DNA of 64,000 bases. It comes from Glandiceps talaboti. Taxonomy: Eukaryota; Hemichordata; Enteropneusta; Spengelidae. The stretch lies in the NCBI RefSeq assembly GCF_964340395.1, contig NC_135569.1, positions 2,913,900 to 2,977,899 on the forward strand, in the 5' to 3' direction. Shown in pieces: positions 60,395 to 64,000 of the stretch; position 1 is the first letter of the stretch; every line of letters starts with the position of its first letter. A model generated the notes under the pieces. That model made no database searches and was not told where the DNA came from. It was given only the letters and a program-made list of their open reading frames with translations. The position numbers and the translations under genes were made by a program.

Positions 60395-60797
60395 CAGGGA
60401 AATATGTTGGTCACATCGTTATTATATTTAACCTTTACACAAAGAAAACAATAAAGCTTCTGCATGTCTCTATGTTCTGTAGTGAGAACAACGTTGAAAG
60501 TAGGAAACAGCTATTTAACGGCTAAATAGTGCAATGGCCTCACCTGAAATAACGCGTTGAACTATTGTTAAAGTTTTACACTGAGGTTAATAATATGGGT
60601 CAATAGTTGAAGGCCATCCCTCAATACAGTTTACCACTGCTTTATACTACGGGACTGTACCAGATAGCGTTGACCATTGAAGACCATATTGGGAGGAAAT
60701 TTAGACAATGACACCAGTGACGTCAAGTACTTGGTATCCTAGTATGTGTGCATCTTTACGACAATTGTATCGAACTATGCGTAAAAGTTATATTCAC

Positions 60798-60943
60798 CTG
60801 AAAACTCGTAACACCTGTTTGAATCCTGGCTCGGCATAACCTTCAACCCTGACAAGTCTTCGCTTTTTAAACCCACATCGTGCAACGACAATCACAATAG
60901 TTGTTACCACTATTATACCAATGGGAATGATGTAGAAGAACAT
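60798..60943 (-). CDS. hydrolase exon 1 (start, membrane anchor)
   Basis: The ATG at 60943-60941 opens MFFYIIPIGIIVVTTIVIVV, a strong transmembrane segment, then ARCGFKKRR and VEGYAEPGFKQVLRVF. The donor is TTTTCAG|GTGAAT (phase 2). A second ATG 5 bp upstream (60948) starts an overlapping 11-codon uORF in another frame. A 12-codon uORF lies at 61044-61006. The basic residues after the segment favour a cytosolic C-side by the positive-inside rule. Confidence 0.88.
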
Positions 60944-61133
60944 TTCATGTGAATGGTCCTGTGTACGTCTCTCGTTGCGTGTTCTGTGCCCCAGATCTGA
61001 CCAGTCTAACGTTCCCTCAACAGCGCCACTTGCGACGAATTCATTAATTAAAAACCAATTCGTGAGTCGGAACAGTTAGGCTAAATTGGATATGACAAGG
61101 TTACACAAGAAAGACAAACTCTTCGCCCATCTC

Positions 61134-61244
61134 TCTTGTCTGTCTGTCTGTCTGCCAGCCTGCCTGGCTGCCCCTATGTCTGTCTGTCTCCCCTCTCTCT
61201 CTCTCTCTCCCTCTCTCTCTCTAGTCTCTCTCTCTCTAGTCTCT

Positions 61245-61285
<41 letters not shown>

Positions 61286-61290
61286 TTCTC
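61134..61290. repeat. TCTG/CT microsatellite
   Basis: A TCTG run followed by ~100 bp of CT repeats, ~190 bp upstream of the hydrolase start codon (GA-rich on the gene strand). Confidence 0.93.
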
Positions 61291-61299
61291 TTCTCAATT

Positions 61300-62523
61300 A
61301 TGTGATGTGAGACCTTTGATATTACACTTATAAGTGTAACTCTTCAGTCACATGAAAGATTTGCATATCGAAATGAATCACGTGATATTATCTATACAAT
61401 CAGTCTTTTATTCACATTTACACATATTGACTCACCTGGTCAAATCAATGATATACCGTCGTAACGTTACATTTTTGACATTTTAAAAACAGACCATTTT
61501 TATTAGCTAGCACACAATTACGTAATACGAATTTCGGATACATTTTGTATCCCAACATTGTTCCTTTTAAAACCCCATAATCCCATGTAATATTGTTACT
61601 TGTCTTCATTGTACCCGTGTAATATTGTTACTTGTCTTCGTTGTACCCATTTTATACTTTGACATTGAAACCTAGAAACAGGTACCGGTGTTTTCTTTCT
61701 GTGTGGATACTCTTACTGGATGAAGTTAGTACATTATATTAATCTTCACAGTGGATTGGCCCCTTGTGACCTATGAAATAACAATTACATGTAGTTTAAT
61801 ATATATTATAATTTGAAAAGTACTATTGTGAAAATGTACAGTTTGAATGGCAGAAAAATAGACACTCTGAAAGAAAATATCATCGTAAACCATATGACTA
61901 AATTTCACAGACATAAACAAAAGGCTAAAAGCATCGCGGGAATCTACATATATCAGACACACTCCCTATTGTTTTTGTAGTAATGTATGTTGGCTTGATA
62001 GTGTTGTTATAAGCGTGATTTCGGCACTTTCACTTTCAAAGTCAGTTTTGATTGACCACTACTGGTAAAGTGTCGTTCTCTGATCAAAGGCTTCTCTACA
62101 TATCGGTTGTAATTTTTGCATTATCACTGACTTTTGGTAAGTAAACAAGATGCTTCACATTTCATACAACTTCTTTCTCCATTGATGATGACAAAACACA
62201 TGTTTTATATGAATTTCTAAGAATGCAAACTTTAAATGTCATATAATTTGGTATATAATCTGTTTGATGACAACAAAGGATATACGAACAACAACCCCTA
62301 TATTGAGACCACCAATTGTTTGGTGGTCCAACCCTTACAGAATTTAAGGCATTCAGTTTTCATCAAATAATTTGGGTTTGTTACAGTATGTGATTTACTC
62401 GTCATATATTCTCTAATTATACTAAATGAGCCTTTAATACAAAATGGATGTAATAAATACATGAATAAATCATGTCTAGATTTCAATTATCTTTATGTCA
62501 TCTCTGTGTTATTTGAGACTCAC
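61300..62523. other. spacer between hydrolase and solute-binding-like genes
   Basis: It contains a 34-bp direct duplication at 61585-61655 (GTAATATTGTTACTTGTCTT twice). A possible last exon of the solute-binding-like gene lies at 61823-61866: acceptor TTTTCTTTCAG, correct phase, 14 codons then TAG. Its residues do not match the usual family tail, so I do not call it. The rest is AT-rich. Confidence 0.5.
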
Positions 62524-62797
62524 CGTGTTTTGTCTTAGCACGATGACACAGAGCGTCGTATTTTCCATTTTCCTTTATCTTCCTAAAGGCTTTGTCATAC
62601 CAATCCAGTAACTGGCTACCCTTATGTGTTGTTACGTGAACACCTTCTGCGCATGTCAGAACATCTCCGATGGGCTCCAGATCCAGAGGTATCTCCAATA
62701 AAGCCCACACATCTTTATCATCACCATCACCATCACCATCACCATCAGCAACTTCCTTTCTGTACTTGGGAAATTCAAGCATAAACAGTGCGTCTAG
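62524..62797 (-). CDS. solute-binding-like exon (C-terminal lobe)
   Basis: 274 bp; acceptor CTTCTATCAACAG before 62797, donor CACG|GTGAGT (phase 1). Encodes LDALFMLEFPKYRKE, a D/G-rich insert (ADGDGDGDGDDKD) made by a GATGGT hexamer repeat, then ALLEIPLDLEPIGDVLTCAE and the helix QLLDWYDKAFRKIKENGKYD. The acceptor is present twice, 22 bp apart (62798 and 62820); use of the outer copy would shift the frame. Confidence 0.72.
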
Positions 62798-62829
62798 CTG
62801 TTGATAGAAGAAAGAAAATCTGTTGATAG

Positions 62830-62912
62830 AAGAAAGAAAGAAAAAAAGAGAGGCAGACAGAGAGATAGAGATGGAGAGAGACAGAGACAGAGAGAAAAAC
62901 AGACAGACAAGC

Positions 62913-62943
<31 letters not shown>
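62830..62943. repeat. GA-rich and CAGA microsatellite
   Basis: AAGAAAG runs grade into GACA repeats in the intron 62798-63545. Confidence 0.93.
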
Positions 62944-63119
62944 GAATAATGATAAATGATACTCGTATCTGTTTACTGTATGTTAACATGTTTGTTAAAT
63001 TTGAATTTCGTCCTTAGACAACACAGCTATAGATATTAATAGCAAATGCTTCAATTTTTATGTAATTCTGTACATACAATGTTGGTAGCATATCTAGAGC
63101 TCGGCACAGTTGTTGTATA

Positions 63120-63440
63120 AAATTTTTAGAGAAAGCTTTCTACCACAATAGGTTATTTGCATAGTTAATAATTTTTGGTAATTAGGCAATATCTTGAATT
63201 TTGAATACAAGCTTCAAATTACAAATAATTTTGTACATTCATTTATGATAACAAAACACGTGTCCTTTAAAGCTTGTTGGTGAAGCCTGTGATTTTAATG
63301 AGCATAATTAATTATTGTCGGTAATTAGGCAATATCTGAAGAATTCAAGCTTAAAATTTCATATAATTTGGTAAATACTCTGATATATCCTCTATCGCTA
63401 GTTGATGTATTTGTTAATTTTAATGAATCATTTGCATAAT
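63120..63440. repeat. degenerate ~145-bp tandem repeat
   Basis: GGTAATTAGGCAATATCTTGA, TTGCATAGTTAATAATTTTTG and TTCAAGCTTAAAATTTCATA-like words recur two to three times; a further relative is at 62225-62275. Confidence 0.7.
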
Positions 63441-63545
63441 CAATGACATTTACAAAATAATTGAAATACCATGTATGGTAGTTAAGAATTTCACAATATG
63501 AAGGGTGAAGGAACAAATCGAAAGACCTTGTAATATTGCTGATAC

Positions 63546-63682
63546 CTTATCATCCTCGAAATTCTGATGAGCTTCAAGAATAGAGTCGAAATAAACGATA
63601 TGACTTTGGTACAAAGTTTCCACTCCAACCACGTGATGACGAACGAGACAATTTCTATTACTTTGCCAGGATCGGAAGAAAC
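63546..63682 (-). CDS. solute-binding-like exon (CLVRHH)
   Basis: 137 bp; acceptor TCTCTTTAAG before 63682, donor GATAAG|GTATCA. Enters in phase 1 and reads FFRSWQSNRNCLVRHHVVGV, then ETLYQSHIVYFDSILEAHQN and FEDDK. Another minus-strand frame is also open but lacks both splice logic and family similarity. Confidence 0.62.
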
Positions 63683-63765
63683 CTTAAAGAGAAAAAGAAA
63701 GATAACGGAAGTGACGTTCAAACTGGAAGTGAGGCTTCTAGCCTTTATCGATATATGCATCCTGA

Positions 63766-63768
63766 GTG

Positions 63769-63803
<35 letters not shown>

Positions 63804-63808
63804 TTTGA
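63766..63808. repeat. TTTA microsatellite
   Basis: About ten TTTA units. Right of it, to 64000, AT-rich intron sequence without a recognisable exon. Confidence 0.93.
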
Positions 63809-64000
63809 GATATCTACAGGATTACCCCATTTACAGACACTCAGAAATTGGCAAAGACTAAAATGCATTCAATATTTACAAAAGTAATAAAAATATAAAT
63901 ACAATAGAAAAGAAACTATTACCAAAACTCCGTTAAATTCACAAATTAACTACTAGTATTTCATATAGGACACTTTTTCTAAAATTACTGAGACTGGAAA

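Larger units (their letters stand above)
55467..60943 (-). other. beta-lactamase/EstB-like serine hydrolase gene (6 exons, 427 aa)
   Basis: Six exons with matching phases encode a complete protein of the class-C beta-lactamase-like family, close to animal 'beta-lactamase domain-containing protein 2' (C. elegans LACT-2 type) and bacterial EstB esterases. Residues ~3-20 form a hydrophobic segment followed by KKRR, so it is probably membrane-anchored. The SxxK nucleophile motif is S97-A-T-K100 in FFSATKG. The Tyr motif is Y186-H-S in HGYHSLNFG, and the third motif is H378-N-G in GHNGFGGQGG. NGIGTARGLARLYA in exon 5 is a family signature. All catalytic residues are present, so it is likely an active hydrolase; the substrate is unknown. 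tRNA-Trp copy 2 lies in the last intron. The third intron down (58642-59728) is mostly microsatellite. Confidence 0.93.
62524..63682 (-). other. solute-binding-protein-like gene (3' part, runs off right edge)
   Basis: Two exons join in phase 0 and encode the C-terminal lobe of a protein resembling bacterial family-3 extracellular solute-binding proteins. I recall such proteins from several marine invertebrates as uncharacterised secreted or receptor-like proteins. Family-like features are CLVRHH, VVYF-type strand IVYFDSILEAHQN, LDALF, and the C-terminal helix LLDWYDKAFRKIKENGKYDA then LCHRAKTKHG. The first lobe and signal peptide would be in exons beyond 64000; the last few codons are in an unidentified exon left of 62524. 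The ligand is unknown. The family link is by pattern recognition and needs a profile search. Confidence 0.65.

Noticed and set aside
61823-61866. Last exon of the solute-binding-like gene (14 codons and TAG)
   Set aside because: Acceptor and phase fit, but the encoded tail is unlike the family and no poly(A) signal follows; not listed as a CDS.
63491-63760. Minus frame MHISIKARSLTSSLNV... over the solute-binding-like exon
   Set aside because: A shadow frame; the exon read between splice sites in the other frame fits the family and the phases.
1-64000. Retroelement or transposase genes
   Set aside because: No reverse transcriptase, integrase or transposase motif was seen in any frame; the mobile elements here are all short and nonautonomous.
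1-64000. rRNA, snRNA or bacterial-type operons
   Set aside because: No matching conserved sequences were recognised; apart from the two tRNAs no RNA gene could be supported.

Overview
The window is animal nuclear DNA, most likely from a marine invertebrate. It is AT-rich, its genes are split into short exons with GT/AG introns and matching phases, and it is crowded with minisatellites, microsatellites, poly-G runs and small inverted-repeat elements. No long ORF is a real gene. Almost every long open frame is a tandem repeat, and the coding content was found by reading exons between splice sites. The phylum cannot be fixed from the sequence alone.

Three protein genes are supported, all on the minus strand. 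(1) An RERE/atrophin-like transcriptional corepressor fills the left half and runs off the left edge. Its coding exons are at 30745-30943 (start), 14053-14123, 5664-5769 and 4528-4624, with 5'UTR to 31109 and a possible noncoding first exon and promoter near 50.8-51.0 kb. These exons encode an acidic/basic N-terminus and most of a BAH domain; later domains would lie left of base 1. (2) A complete six-exon beta-lactamase/EstB-like serine hydrolase gene lies at 60943-55467 and codes for 427 residues with an N-terminal membrane anchor. (3) The 3' part of an animal gene related to bacterial family-3 periplasmic solute-binding proteins lies at 63682-62524; its 5' exons lie right of the window.

Two tRNA-Trp(CCA) genes are on the plus strand at 54952-55023 and 56373-56444. 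They belong to one duplicated segment. The first is preceded by a 504-bp tract made only of triplet repeats. The second lies in the last intron of the hydrolase gene on the opposite strand.

Layout: 1-31.1 kb RERE-like exons and long repeat-filled introns; 31.1-50.8 kb probable first intron with many MITE and fold-back elements; 50.9-55.3 kb intergenic, low in tandem repeats until the triplet tract; 55.3-61.0 kb hydrolase gene; 61.1-62.5 kb spacer; 62.5-64 kb solute-binding-like gene.

The most notable observation is a 54-bp minisatellite at 5150-5715 that has copied the 3' end of an RERE BAH exon together with its GTAAGT splice donor. It makes an array of phase-preserving candidate 5' splice sites.
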